Numbered from the stretch's first letter, positions 37,024-46,895 are shown. The stretch is DNA of 64,000 nucleotides from Desulfoglaeba alkanexedens ALDC (GCF_005377625.1 NZ_CP040098.1:992001-1056000); one strand, 5' to 3'. Made by a program: numbers and translations. The notes: a model not told the origin generated them from the letters alone.

Positions 37024-37332
37024 TCATCGAAACGTGACGGGGAATTCCATGGGTTCCAGCTCCGGCGGGAAGTCCGAAAAGGGAAAAGGACGGAGGTTTT
37101 CGTTCAATGTGAGGTATCGCAGCAGTCGGCAGGCGTAGGCGGCCACGCGGTTGGAAAAACGCCGGAGCGGCTCGCTGGGTTTTCGGGTGGTAAAAAGGAG
37201 CACGTACTGGACCGCGACGGTCAGCTGGACCACGGTCTTTACCAGTTCAAAGATCACGAAATAAAGAACGGAGTAGAGGAACCGCACTGCGATGTCTCTT
37301 CTGCCGGGCTGTGCGTTTTCAATCTGTTCCAT
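37024..37332 (-). CDS. DUF4389 family membrane-associated protein
   Basis: The 102-residue protein has a long hydrophobic stretch (FLYSVLYFVIFELVKTVVQL, then TVAVQYVLLFTT) and the DUF4389 feature RRFSNRVAAYACRLLRYLTL, followed by RPFPFSDFP. The function is unknown. Its ATG lies within the last codons of fumC (14-bp overlap), so it is translationally coupled to fumC. Confidence 0.8.
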   Translation of the reverse strand: MEQIENAQPGRRDIAVRFLYSVLYFVIFELVKTVVQLTVAVQYVLLFTTRKPSEPLRRFSNRVAAYACRLLRYLTLNENLRPFPFSDFPPELEPMEFPVTFR

Positions 37333-38722
37333 GGTGCTTCCTCCCTGGAATCAACGTGGCAAGAGCCTGCTCGACCTCTTCCCTGGAAAGCCACCCTCCT
37401 TCGATCGCCGCTTCGCGCACGGTCTTTCCCTGCTCGTAGGCCGCCTTGGCGATCTCGGCCGCCCGGTCGTAGCCCAACCGGGGAACGAGATAGGTGGCCA
37501 TGGCGAGGCTCTGTTCCACGGCGGTCCGACACCTTTCCCGGTCGGCTTCGATCCCTTCCACGCATCGGGTGCGGAAGACGTCCGCGGCGGCCGCAAGGAT
37601 TTCGACGGACTGGAGCAGGTTATAGGCCATGACGGGGAGCATGGTGTTCAATTCGAAGAACCCCCACTGGCCGCAGGCGGCGACCGTGGCGTCGTTTCCC
37701 AGGACTTGGACTCCAACCTGGATCACCGCTTCGGGAATGACCGGATTCACCTTGCCGGGCATGATGGAGGATCCCGGCTGAAGCGCGGGGAGGCGGATTT
37801 CACCGATACCGCAGCGGGGTCCCGAACCGAGCCAGCGGATGTCGTTGGCGATCTTGATGAGGCTCACCGCCACAGTGCGCAGGGCTCCGCTCGCTTCCAC
37901 CGCGGCGTCCTGGGCCGCCTGGGCTTCGAAATGATTGGCCGCCTCCCGGAAGCTGAGACCGGTGGCCTCGTTCAGGCGGGCGATCACGCGCTGGGCGAAC
38001 TCCGGGTGGGTGTTCACGCCGGTGCCCACGGCGGTTCCTCCCAGCGCCAGTTCTTCGAGCCGTTCTCCTGTGGATTCGAGCCGGCGGATCCCCAAGTCCA
38101 CCTGCCGGGCGTAGCCGCTGAATTCATCCCCCAGGGTCATCACAACGGCGTCCTGAAGGTGGGTTCGACCGATTTTCACCACATCGGAAAATTCTTCCGC
38201 CTTACGCGCGAGGCTCGCCCGAAGACCGGACAGGGCTGGAATCAACCGGCCGCGGACGGCCGTCCAGGCGGCGACGTGAAGAGCCGTGGGAATGACATCG
38301 TTACTGGACTGACCCAGGTTCACGTGGTCGTTGGGATGGACCGGAAATTTCCCGCCCCGCCTGCCGGTCAGGATTTCGTTCGCCCGCCCGGCCAGCACTT
38401 CGTTCATGTTCATGTTGGTGGACGTCGCCGAGCCGGTCTGAAAAACGTCCACGACGAACTGATCCGCCATGCGGCCTTCCATCACTTCCCGAGCGGCCCG
38501 GGCAATGGCCTCTGAAACGTCTCCGGCGAGCCATCCCAGCTCCCCGTTGACCTCGGCCGCCTCCTTTTTGATCAAAGCGAGCGCCCGGATGAACTCCGGG
38601 GGCAGCCGCAGGCCGCTGATGGCGAAGTTTTCAACCGCCCGCTGGGTTTGGGCGCCGTAGTAGGCGTCCGCCGGCACTTCCACCGGCCCCAGTGAGTCCT
38701 TTTCGATCCGCCTTTTCTCCAC
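37319..38722 (-). CDS. fumC: Fumarate hydratase class II
   Basis: The 467-residue protein hydrates fumarate to malate without an iron-sulfur cluster. Signatures are the N-terminal DSLGPVEVPADAYYGAQTQRA, TSTNMNMNEV, HPNDHVNLGQSSNDVIPT, GGTAVGTGVN and the lyase motif GSSIMPGKVNP. The GTG at 38722 follows GGGGAGGTG and gives the normal family length. The frame continues open upstream but without a ribosome site. It is downstream of a Usp gene on the same strand. Confidence 0.95.
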   Translation of the reverse strand: MEKRRIEKDSLGPVEVPADAYYGAQTQRAVENFAISGLRLPPEFIRALALIKKEAAEVNGELGWLAGDVSEAIARAAREVMEGRMADQFVVDVFQTGSATSTNMNMNEVLAGRANEILTGRRGGKFPVHPNDHVNLGQSSNDVIPTALHVAAWTAVRGRLIPALSGLRASLARKAEEFSDVVKIGRTHLQDAVVMTLGDEFSGYARQVDLGIRRLESTGERLEELALGGTAVGTGVNTHPEFAQRVIARLNEATGLSFREAANHFEAQAAQDAAVEASGALRTVAVSLIKIANDIRWLGSGPRCGIGEIRLPALQPGSSIMPGKVNPVIPEAVIQVGVQVLGNDATVAACGQWGFFELNTMLPVMAYNLLQSVEILAAAADVFRTRCVEGIEADRERCRTAVEQSLAMATYLVPRLGYDRAAEIAKAAYEQGKTVREAAIEGGWLSREEVEQALATLIPGRKHHGTD

Positions 38723-38768
38723 AGGCACCTCCCCGCGGGTTTCCGGCACCGCACCCCGCCCGGCCTCT

Positions 38769-39221
38769 CTACTCCACCACCCAGACGGCGCAGTTGCGGG
38801 CTTCCCGAATGATCTTGCTGGAAACACTCCCGAAAAGAAATTCTTCGCGTTTGCTCATCCCGCGCCGTCCCACCACCACGGTCCCGAAACGCCCCGCCCG
38901 CTGCTGGTGGAGGAGCAAATCCACGATGCTCTTGGCTTCGCGGCACACTTGTACGTGAAGGCGGATGCTTTTTTCCGGAAAACCCAGTTCCGTCAGCCGG
39001 CGCCCCATGCGCTCCAGAACTGTGAGGGTTTCCGCACGCATGGCCGCCACCTGCTCCTTCCGCTTCTCCTCTTCCGGAACGATGTCCGGGGAAGGCGAAA
39101 GGATCACATGATGAAGAGTGATGTGCGCCTCGGGATGATGCCGCATGACTTTTCCTACGTATTCCACCGCCCGGAAAGCGTTTTCGGAATGATCAACGGC
39201 CACCAGCACCCTGTGTTCCAT
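38769..39221 (-). CDS. Universal stress protein (UspA family)
   Basis: The 150-residue Usp protein starts with MEHRVLVAVDHSENAFRAVE and ends with the ATP-binding loop VVGRRGMSKREEFLFGSVSSKI, matching G-x2-G-x9-G-(S/T). It overlaps the upstream protein-kinase-like gene by 29 bp, suggesting a functional or at least translational link. Confidence 0.92.
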   Translation of the reverse strand: MEHRVLVAVDHSENAFRAVEYVGKVMRHHPEAHITLHHVILSPSPDIVPEEEKRKEQVAAMRAETLTVLERMGRRLTELGFPEKSIRLHVQVCREAKSIVDLLLHQQRAGRFGTVVVGRRGMSKREEFLFGSVSSKIIREARNCAVWVVE

Positions 39222-40200
39222 GAAACACCTCGCGTCGGCACAATTCCTTGCAATGATGGAGGTCGGCGATCATTTCCTCCGCCTCTTCGTAGAATACCTC
39301 CGCTCCGCTCGAAAAATACATCAGAACATGGTTCAAACTGTCCGGTATGTACGGAAAGATCTTCCGAAGATTCATGAGCCGATTGGGAAAGAAGAGGGAA
39401 AAATCGTCCGCCGTGAGAGGCTCCGCCGTCTGGGCGGGAACGCCGCCCGCCCCCATACCCAGCATGTCGATGGTATGAAACCCTTTACCCACCGCGAACA
39501 ACAGGATATTTCCCAGTCCGAAAAGGTCCACGCCGAAAGGCTGCTCCGTCCACTCGTAAGCGTAATCGAAGTCAATCCAGCGATACAGTCCTGTCTGGCG
39601 CTCGATGAGGATGTGGTCGTTTCGGACGTCGCCGTGGATTTCTCCCATCCGGTGCAGCGTGGCGATGGCTTCGAAGGAGGCGAGGACCTTTTCGAAGATC
39701 TCCGGGAAGACTTCGAGGAAATATCGCCTGTGGTCCAGGTCGAGCCCGTTGATGAACTCGTAGAAAGACGCACCACGAATGCGCTCGATGACCCTCACCG
39801 GGTTGCCCGCCTCATCGTAAAGGGTGACTCCCTGCATGAAATGTGGGTGCCCCTTTACCTTCTCCAGGATCCGGGATTCCTTTTGAGGACTCCGATAGCA
39901 ACGGATCCGCTGCTCACCGAGCTTCATGATAAAGGTTTCGTGGAAAACGAGCTTCAAGATGTGCGGCGCGCCGTCTTCAAGATCCACCGCGCGCTTCACC
40001 CAGAACTTGGGTTCCCCGTCCAGGCCGAAGCGCCCTTCGGATTCTTCGCCCCGGACCAGAAAAAACCGCCCTTCCAGCTCAATGACGTCGTCCGGACGAA
40101 TCTCCATGAACTCACTTGTGTTGCGATGAACGCGAAGCGAACCACGGGGAGCAAACCGGCTGAATTCCTTGATGCGTTCTCTGAGCTGCGCTTCCATCAT
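39193..40200 (-). CDS. Protein-kinase-like fold protein
   Basis: The protein has about 335 residues. A recognisable kinase-type catalytic loop is HGDVRNDHIL (with D and N/H in the positions of the HxDxxxxN motif), followed by WIDFDYAYEW in place of DFG. An ATP-site lysine is probable in FWVKRAVDLEDG. The last hundred residues are atypical. It could phosphorylate a protein or small molecule, and the target is unknown. The ATG at 40200 follows GGGAG about nine bases upstream; starts further upstream lack ribosome sites. Its stop codon region overlaps the start of the Usp gene. Confidence 0.62.
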   Translation of the reverse strand: MMEAQLRERIKEFSRFAPRGSLRVHRNTSEFMEIRPDDVIELEGRFFLVRGEESEGRFGLDGEPKFWVKRAVDLEDGAPHILKLVFHETFIMKLGEQRIRCYRSPQKESRILEKVKGHPHFMQGVTLYDEAGNPVRVIERIRGASFYEFINGLDLDHRRYFLEVFPEIFEKVLASFEAIATLHRMGEIHGDVRNDHILIERQTGLYRWIDFDYAYEWTEQPFGVDLFGLGNILLFAVGKGFHTIDMLGMGAGGVPAQTAEPLTADDFSLFFPNRLMNLRKIFPYIPDSLNHVLMYFSSGAEVFYEEAEEMIADLHHCKELCRREVFHGTQGAGGR

Positions 40201-40547
40201 GGATGGGGGCTCCCAAGGGCCGAGACCTTGCGGGTCGAAAACAGTGGAAATCATCCCTTGAAAAAGAGGAAAATACTTTCCCGGCCGGCGCCTCAAGAGC
40301 CGCCGAGGGCCCGTTCTCGACTCGCCCCGGCACGGTTGGCGCATGGCGAAGCCACCACAGGCCATGGCGGTTCGGAAGCGGGCCTGCGCTTCTGAAACAG
40401 TTTTTTAGCTCAACAGGAGCTTCCGCGTAAAGGAACGATTGCAGCTTTGACGCCGTTAGGAAAAAAGTCTCTATGCTGCTTGCATGGGGATCCGCCGTGC
40501 GGCATACACCGTGAAAACCCGACTCAAGAAACCGAGGTCCCTTGGCC

Positions 40548-41621
40548 ATGACCGAATTGCGTAAAGACGACAGGCCGGATACGCCTCCGGTAAGACTGCA
40601 GTTCACCCGAACCAACGGCCCCGTCGATGACCTCATCGATGGCCTGATGGAACAGGTCGGGGGCATCCGCCACCCGCAGTGGGTAAGGGAGATGATCCTT
40701 GCCGCGCTCAAAGCCGGCCAGGAAAACGAATGCGCCGCCGACCTAAAGCTCATGAACTCCACGCTCAAGGAAATGCGGTTCACCGCCAAGGTCTTTTCCG
40801 CCTACGCCGGAGTCAAAAAGGTGACGGTATTCGGTTCCGCTCGAACCAGGAGCGGGGAGCCGATCTACGAAATGGCCCGCCTCTTTGGAAAGCAGCTGAG
40901 CGAGGCCGGCTACATGGTCATAACGGGGGGAGGTCCGGGGATCATGCAGGCGGTGAACGAGGGTGCAGGGTCTGAACGGTCCTTTGGAGTGAACATCCGC
41001 CTGCCTTTTGAACAGAAATCCAACCCGGTGGTGGAGGGGAATCCCAGAAGCATCACCTACAAGTATTTTTTCAACCGGAAGGTGGCCTTCCTGAAGGAAG
41101 CGGACGCGGTGGCGCTTTTTCCGGGCGGGTTTGGAACCCTTGACGAAGCCATGGAGACCCTCACACTGCTCCAGACGGGGAAGCGCTACCCGCTTCCGTT
41201 GATCCTCATCGACGAACCGGGGGGCACCTACTGGTCCCACTGGGAACGTTTCATCCGAAACGAATTGCTCGACCGTGGACTCATCAGCGCAATGGATTTC
41301 CGTTTCTTCGAACGGGTCCATTCGGTGGACGAAGCCGTCCGGCGGATCAACCGGTTTTACCGCCGCTATCACAGTCTGCGTTTCGTGGGAGAGCGACTGG
41401 TCCTGCGCCTGCAGTCTCCCATTCCGCCGGAGGCGGCCGAGCGGCTGGCGCGTGAGTTCGCGGACATTCTGCAGCCGGGCGGCGGCATGACGTGGGGCAG
41501 TGCCCTCGCCGAAGAAGCAGACGAACCGGAAATCATCCATCTTCCGCGGCTGATCCTCGATTTCAACCACAAAGACTTCGGGCGTCTCAGAGCCCTCATC
41601 GACCTTCTGAACGACGCGTGA
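40548..41621 (+). CDS. LOG-family protein (TIGR00730-like, long form)
   Basis: The 357-residue protein shows VTVFGSARTRSGEPIYE, ITGGGPGIMQAVNEGAG and the nucleotide-site signature PGGFGTLDEAMETLTLLQTG of LOG/lysine-decarboxylase-like proteins. Short LOG members are cytokinin-activating or AMP-nucleosidase-like phosphoribohydrolases. This longer form, with N- and C-terminal additions, is frequent in Proteobacteria and unstudied. The ATG at 40548 was preferred over a TTG two codons earlier. Confidence 0.85.
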   Translation: MTELRKDDRPDTPPVRLQFTRTNGPVDDLIDGLMEQVGGIRHPQWVREMILAALKAGQENECAADLKLMNSTLKEMRFTAKVFSAYAGVKKVTVFGSARTRSGEPIYEMARLFGKQLSEAGYMVITGGGPGIMQAVNEGAGSERSFGVNIRLPFEQKSNPVVEGNPRSITYKYFFNRKVAFLKEADAVALFPGGFGTLDEAMETLTLLQTGKRYPLPLILIDEPGGTYWSHWERFIRNELLDRGLISAMDFRFFERVHSVDEAVRRINRFYRRYHSLRFVGERLVLRLQSPIPPEAAERLAREFADILQPGGGMTWGSALAEEADEPEIIHLPRLILDFNHKDFGRLRALIDLLNDA

Positions 41622-41722
41622 GAAATCCGCGACCCACCGGCTGCAAACCGGCGGAAAAACCGCGGCCGGCGGGTCGTACGATGGGGATGCAACGGGAAGC
41701 ATCCGCGGGGAGCCGGCCATTC

Positions 41723-42961
41723 ATGCTTTTTTCATGGGTCAAGGTTTACGCCAGCCGGAGAGTGATCTGCCTTCTGGGTCTTGGATTCTCTTCCGGCCTT
41801 CCTCTGGCTCTCACCGCCTCCACGCTTCAGGCCTGGATGGCCAGCGAGCATGTGGACCTTCGAGTGATCGGGATCTTTTCCCTGGTGGGACTCCCCTACA
41901 CCCTGAAGGTATGCTGGTCGCCGCTCCTGGACCGGTACAGCCCGGGTTTCCTCGGCCGCCGCCGCGGCTGGATTTTCATCACCCAGCTCCTTCTTGCGGC
42001 CGGGATCATCGCCCTGGGCTTTGCATCACCCGCCACCTTTCCCTGGACCGTGGCGTCTCTCGCCCTGGCCGTCGCCTTTTTCAGCGCCAGCCAGGATATC
42101 GCTGTGGACGCCTACCGCGCCGACGTGCTTCCGGACCGCGAACGAGGCGCCGGGGCCGCAACCAGCGTGGTGGGCTACCGGGTCGCCATGCTCACTTCAG
42201 GAGCCTTGGCGCTGGTGCTTTCGGATCATGTGCCCTGGAACCGGGTCTACGGCCTCATGGGCTGCCTCATGCTTGCCAATGCCTTGTGGACTCTTGCCGC
42301 ACCCGAGCCCGCGGACGGAAACGACGCCGCCGCCCCAAAAACCCTCAAGGACGCCGTATGGGAACCGCTCCGAGCCTACTTCCACCGATCGGGAGCGGTG
42401 GAGATGCTCTTTTTCATCATGGTGTTCAAGCTGGGAGACGCCATCGCCGGAGCCATGACCACTCCCTTTCTTCTGGATTTAGGGTTCACTCGGACCGATG
42501 TGGGAACGGTCAACAAGGCGTTCGGACTTCTTTCGACCATTTTGGGCACCCTGGCCGGAGGCGGCATCATCACCCGGATCGGCATCCACCGGTCGCTCTG
42601 GATCTTCGCCTTCCTCCAGGCAGTCTCCAATTTTGCTTTCACCGGCCTCGCCCTTCTCGGGAAGAACTACCCGGCCATGGTTGCGGCCGTCGGGATCGAA
42701 AACGTCTGCGGCGGCCTGGGAACCGCCGCCTTCATCGCATTTCTCATGAGTCTCTGCGACCGCCGCTTCACCGCCACCCAGTATGCACTCCTTTCGAGTC
42801 TCACGGCCGTAACCCGCGTCCTTGCGGGAGCGCCCACGGGTTTCATGGCCGAGTCCATGGGATGGCCGCTCTTTTACGCCGTGTCCACACTGGGAGCCGT
42901 CCCGGGCATCGTGCTCCTCCCACGCTTCGCTCCCTGGAAAGCCCTGGACCCTGCCCCTTAG
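41723..42961 (+). CDS. ampG: AmpG-like major facilitator (muropeptide permease family)
   Basis: The 412-residue protein has about 12 membrane helices. Family signatures are LGFSSGLPLALTASTLQAWM, TLKVCWSPLLDRY and FFSASQDIAVDAYRADVL, plus PTGFMAESMGWPLFY near the end. AmpG carries GlcNAc-anhydroMurNAc peptides from the periplasm to the cytosol for peptidoglycan recycling. The start at 41723 has GGGGAG 11 bases upstream; an ATG at 41681 is an alternative. A strong hairpin follows its stop. Confidence 0.85.
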   Translation: MLFSWVKVYASRRVICLLGLGFSSGLPLALTASTLQAWMASEHVDLRVIGIFSLVGLPYTLKVCWSPLLDRYSPGFLGRRRGWIFITQLLLAAGIIALGFASPATFPWTVASLALAVAFFSASQDIAVDAYRADVLPDRERGAGAATSVVGYRVAMLTSGALALVLSDHVPWNRVYGLMGCLMLANALWTLAAPEPADGNDAAAPKTLKDAVWEPLRAYFHRSGAVEMLFFIMVFKLGDAIAGAMTTPFLLDLGFTRTDVGTVNKAFGLLSTILGTLAGGGIITRIGIHRSLWIFAFLQAVSNFAFTGLALLGKNYPAMVAAVGIENVCGGLGTAAFIAFLMSLCDRRFTATQYALLSSLTAVTRVLAGAPTGFMAESMGWPLFYAVSTLGAVPGIVLLPRFAPWKALDPAP

Positions 42962-42967
42962 CGGGGC

Positions 42968-43290
42968 GTAGGGGCACGGCATGCCGTGCGCCTACAGGGC
43001 ATCGGCCCGGTTTTCCGTCAAGGGGCCGCCCGGTGTTCCGTTATGGTAGGAGCGGGCTCGCCCACGACCCGTAAAACCGGCAATGCCGCGTTGACTCTGG
43101 TCGCCGGCTATTTCCCCTCCCCTTGTTGGAGGGGATTAAGGGGAGGGGGGAGAGGGGGACTTTCCACCTTGTTCCCAAGCTCCACCATCCACCTTGTTCC
43201 CAAGCTCCAGCTTGGGAACACAACTGTGCAGAAGCTCCAGCTTCGATTGATGCCGGTCCCAAGCCAGCACTTGGGAACGAGGGGGGAAGC
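42968..43290. repeat. Repeat island: hairpin, CCCCTCCC unit and palindromic doublets
   Basis: It begins with a near-perfect hairpin (42968-42995) with core GCACGGCATGCCGTGC flanked by GTAGG/CCTAC, which could also end the ampG transcript. A GTAGGAGCGGGCTCGCCCACGA-type element follows (43047-43068), then a CCCCTCCC...GGGAGGGG hairpin (about 43114-43150). The end carries minus-strand copies of the AAGCTGGAGCTT doublet (43170-43285, one complete at about 43190-43248). No gene between 42962 and 43311. Confidence 0.8.
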
Positions 43291-43311
43291 ACGATTCGGC
43301 CGGACGGAAGA

Positions 43312-44466
43312 TCAACACAAAAGATGGCGATTGGCAAGGCGCACGCGCCGGAGGCCGGCCCTGCGGGCGGCCTCAACACAGGCATCCGCCTGTTCACGCG
43401 ATGTGGTCGAGAAATCGCTCATGCAGAACTGGGGTGCGAAACCCAGCAGGGCGTAGGGGATGTCCGGGTTCAACCCGGCGATGAATGCGGCGATCCGGGA
43501 GACCTCTTCTTCGCCCACGTATCCAGGGACGAGAAGCGTGCTGGCCACCAGCAGCGGCGGCTCGGAGCGCAAGGGAATCCAGCGGGCCACACGGGCGAAA
43601 TTTTCCAGTATGGGACGGTTGCCGCAGCCGCAAAGGGCATAGTGAATGCGGGGATCCCACGACTTCAAGTCGATCTTCACGCAACCGCCCGAACGCAGGG
43701 AAAGCCCCACGATTTTCTTCAACCAGGCGGGATGCATGCTGCCGTTGGTCTCCCAGCAAATGCGATGAATGCGACCGGCATGTTTTTCAAGGACTCTTTC
43801 GGACACCCGGATGGCGAATGGAAGCTGAGGAACAGGGTCTCCTCCGAAAAAGCAGATGCAGCTCGTTTCTGCGGTGACGCACGCAACCAGTTCGTCCACG
43901 GTGTGCCAGGGACGGTCCATGGTGGAGCTGCATTTGAAGCTCCAGTTCTGGCAGTACAGGCAGTTGAGATTGCAGGCTTCGAAAAACACGGCCAGGTTGT
44001 AGAAGCCGACCTCGGGACCCTTTTCGTGGGAAAACCGAGGAAAACCAGCCCCTGTGCCGCCCGGGCATACCCAGTCGGCCACGCAGTTGGTGGGCAGAGG
44101 ATCGTGGTACCAGGAAACCAGGGCCCTCGTACGACCGTCGTGCCGGAAGCTCTCCGGTGACCCGGAACGGATACCGCAATATCCCCGTTCGCCTTCCCCC
44201 ATGCAGCAGCCGTGCATGCAAAGCGTGCAGCGCAGGCCGCCGGGACTTTCCGGGACATGAACGGGAAGATCGAAACGCTCCCGGGATCTCGCGTGATGCA
44301 TCTCAATCCGTTCGCGACTCTCACTCCACCGATCGATGAGGCAGCGGCGGCACACGCCGATGCTCGCTCCGGCACCGGGCACCTGGGCTCCACACAGAAC
44401 ACACGGGAAGCTCTTGCGCCCCTCTTCGCCCGAAAGTCTAATCACCATGGCACATCCATTTCTCAC
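43312..44466 (-). CDS. Radical SAM protein, PflA-like
   Basis: The 384-residue protein has the radical SAM signature CNLNCLYCQNW near residue 175. The preceding region is rich in cysteines: CVLCGAQ...CRRCLIDRW at the N-terminus and CTLCMHGCCMGEGERGYCGI near 80. Together these suggest a zinc ribbon and possibly auxiliary clusters. The layout resembles AmmeMemoRadiSam/PflA-related enzymes (SECCWETNGSM-type segment here ICWETNGSMHP). The GTG at 44466 has GAGG six bases upstream. It lies downstream of hypE on the same strand (203 bp gap), so it may belong to the hyp transcript, but its substrate is unknown. Confidence 0.8.
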   Translation of the reverse strand: MRNGCAMVIRLSGEEGRKSFPCVLCGAQVPGAGASIGVCRRCLIDRWSESRERIEMHHARSRERFDLPVHVPESPGGLRCTLCMHGCCMGEGERGYCGIRSGSPESFRHDGRTRALVSWYHDPLPTNCVADWVCPGGTGAGFPRFSHEKGPEVGFYNLAVFFEACNLNCLYCQNWSFKCSSTMDRPWHTVDELVACVTAETSCICFFGGDPVPQLPFAIRVSERVLEKHAGRIHRICWETNGSMHPAWLKKIVGLSLRSGGCVKIDLKSWDPRIHYALCGCGNRPILENFARVARWIPLRSEPPLLVASTLLVPGYVGEEEVSRIAAFIAGLNPDIPYALLGFAPQFCMSDFSTTSREQADACVEAARRAGLRRVRLANRHLLC

Positions 44467-44669
44467 GGTAACCTCTGCCGTGAAGGAGCGTCAGCACGAG
44501 GGCGCAAAGGGAAGTGGAATTGGGAGGAAAACCGCCGTACAGCAATGACACTCTAATCAATCCGGAGCCCAGGCGACAAGCCCAGGCGGGAAACCGCGCC
44601 GGAGCCGCTGGGCCTGCACCCACCGGGGGAACCTAACACGCGCCCAATCCTGCGGCCCGGATGGAAGAT

Positions 44670-45680
44670 TCAACAGATGCGAGGCAGTTGTTCCCCGCGA
44701 AGCATATCCAGCAGCCGGTGGCCCCCGATGCGTGTCCTCAGGAAGACCCGACCCGGTTCCTCGGCGACCACCTCCCCGATCCGGCATGCATCACGCCCCC
44801 GCGGCGACCGCCTCATGGCCTCCAGGACGACATCCGCGGACTCCGCCGGGACGACCGCCAGCACCTTGCCTTCGTTGGCGACGTAGAGCGGGTCCAGCCC
44901 CAACAGCTCGCAGACCCCGGCCACATCCTCTCGGACGGGAAGCGCTTCTTCGTGGAGACGGATGCCCACCCCCGACTGACAGGCGATCTCGTTCAGTGTG
45001 GTGGCCACCCCGCCCCGGGTGGGGTCCCGAAGTACGTGGATTCCGGGAAAAGCGCCCAACATGGCCTCGATCAGGTGGTTCAGGGAAGCGCTGTCGCTCA
45101 GGATTTCGCTTTCCATGGCGATCCCTTCGCGCCGGCACAGGACGGCCATGCCGTGGTCGCCGATGGTTCCGTTGATGAGCACCACATCACCGGGGCGCGC
45201 GTTGCCGCCTCCGAGCCGAACATCGTCCCGCACCACCCCGATCCCCGCCGTGTTGATAAAGATCTTGTCGGCCTTCCCTCTGGGAACGACCTTGGTATCC
45301 CCGGCCACGATGAGGACCGAGGCTTCCCGGGCCGCTTCCGCCATGGAAGAAACGATTCGGTCCAGAACGGCCATGGGAAGGCCTTCCTCCAGGACGAATC
45401 CGGCCGTCAGGTACAGCGGTCGGGCCCCGCTCACCGCCAGGTCGTTCACCGTCCCGTGGACGGCAAGGCTTCCGATGTCTCCCCCCGGAAAGACGATGGG
45501 ATCGACCACGTAAGAATCGGTGGTCATGGCGAGCCGACCGGATGCCGGCGGAAGGATGGCGCTGTCGTTCAGTTCCTGGAGGAAATCGTTGGCGAAGGCC
45601 CGCGCGAAAACGCGTTCCACCAGGGCATGCATGGCCCTCCCGCCGCTTCCGTGATCCAGCTGAATTGTCTCTTCTCTCAC
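44670..45680 (-). CDS. hypE: Hydrogenase maturation protein HypE
   Basis: The 336-residue carbamoyl dehydratase makes the cyanide ligands of NiFe hydrogenase from a carbamoyl group on its C-terminal cysteine. The sequence has LDHGSGGRAMHALVE, MTTDSYVVDPIVFPGGDIG and NDLAVSGARP, and ends PRIC, the essential C-terminus. The GTG at 45680 follows AGGAGG by eight bases. The frame extends upstream into hypD without a ribosome site. It is directly downstream of hypD. Confidence 0.95.
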   Translation of the reverse strand: MREETIQLDHGSGGRAMHALVERVFARAFANDFLQELNDSAILPPASGRLAMTTDSYVVDPIVFPGGDIGSLAVHGTVNDLAVSGARPLYLTAGFVLEEGLPMAVLDRIVSSMAEAAREASVLIVAGDTKVVPRGKADKIFINTAGIGVVRDDVRLGGGNARPGDVVLINGTIGDHGMAVLCRREGIAMESEILSDSASLNHLIEAMLGAFPGIHVLRDPTRGGVATTLNEIACQSGVGIRLHEEALPVREDVAGVCELLGLDPLYVANEGKVLAVVPAESADVVLEAMRRSPRGRDACRIGEVVAEEPGRVFLRTRIGGHRLLDMLRGEQLPRIC

Positions 45681-45705
45681 TCCTGGTTCCTCCTCAAGAA
45701 ACCCG

Positions 45706-46800
45706 TCACGACGTGTAGCGGTAGTAAGCGCCGCAGGTGCCTTCGCTGGAAACCATGCAGGGGCCCTTGGGCGTCTGGGGACGGCACACTTTTCTGAAAA
45801 GCGGGCATTCGGGCGGCCGGATGACTCCACGCAGCACATCCCCGCACCGGCAGGCCGGATTTTCCCTCACCCGGATTTCAGGAATGGAAAAGCGCCGGGC
45901 GGCGTCGTAGTCCGCGTAGGCGGATCGGATGGCGAGGCCGCTTCCCGGGATAGAACCGAGTCCCCGCCATGCGGCATCCGCCGGCTCGAAGATCTCCTCA
46001 AGAAGCTTTTGAGCGGCCGGATTCCCTTCCCAAGTGACACCGCGCCGATACTGAATTTCCACGTCGTGACGTCCGGAACGCTTCTGGTCCACGAGCATGG
46101 AAAGTCCCTGGAGAATATCGAGGGGTTCGAAACCCGTGACCACACAGGGCATCCCATAACCGCGCGCCACTTCCTCGTAAGCCCTTGCTCCGATCACGGT
46201 GGTCACGTGCCCTGGACAAAGGAACCCGTCCAGGCGGAGGGAATCCGAATCCAGAAGCGCCCGCATCACCGGCGGAAGGAGCTTGTGAACGGAAAAAACG
46301 GAGAAATTGTCGATACCCTGAGCCGCCGCTTGCCGGATGGCCGCCGCCACCGTGGGAGCCGTCGTTTCAAACCCGATCCCAATAAAAACCACCTCTCGGT
46401 CGGGATGGTCCTGCGCAATCTTCACCGCCTCGTAACTCGCGTACACCATCCGGACATCCGCACCCCGGCTCCTTTCTTCCAGAAGAGACGATTCCGAACC
46501 CGGCACCCGAAGGAGATCTCCGAACGACGTCACGATCACCTCGGGCCGGCGTGCAAACCAGATGGCGCGATCGATGTCTTCATCGGCCGTTACGCACACG
46601 GGGCACCCGGGGCCGCTCACCAGCCGAACGGCCTCCGGGAGCATGTCCCGCAACCCCGAGCGGAAGACGGCGACGGTGTGCGTCCCGCAAATCTCCATGA
46701 AATGCATGGGTTCCAGGCCATGCACCGTCTTCTTGAGTCGAAGGAGGATCTTGGCGGCCAGGCCTCCGTCACGAAATTCATCCACGTATCTGAGTGCCAT
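45706..46800 (-). CDS. hypD: Hydrogenase maturation protein HypD
   Basis: The 364-residue protein has the HypD hallmarks MEICGTHTVAVFRSGLRDML, GPGCPVCVT, IGFETTAPTVA, FLCPGHVTTVIG and a C-terminal 4Fe-4S cysteine set (NPACRCGDVLRG...CPLF...C). HypD is the scaffold on which Fe(CN)2CO is built, with HypC as its usual partner. Here hypC is absent. The ATG at 46800 is 95 bp after the hypF stop. Confidence 0.95.
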   Translation of the reverse strand: MALRYVDEFRDGGLAAKILLRLKKTVHGLEPMHFMEICGTHTVAVFRSGLRDMLPEAVRLVSGPGCPVCVTADEDIDRAIWFARRPEVIVTSFGDLLRVPGSESSLLEERSRGADVRMVYASYEAVKIAQDHPDREVVFIGIGFETTAPTVAAAIRQAAAQGIDNFSVFSVHKLLPPVMRALLDSDSLRLDGFLCPGHVTTVIGARAYEEVARGYGMPCVVTGFEPLDILQGLSMLVDQKRSGRHDVEIQYRRGVTWEGNPAAQKLLEEIFEPADAAWRGLGSIPGSGLAIRSAYADYDAARRFSIPEIRVRENPACRCGDVLRGVIRPPECPLFRKVCRPQTPKGPCMVSSEGTCGAYYRYTS

Positions 46801-46895
46801 TTTCCATCTCTGTTTCGAAAGGCATCCTAAGTCGGTTACCGTAAAGCTGGAAAGTTGGGCGCCCTTTACGGACAAGGTCGGCGGCGCCGGAAAGG

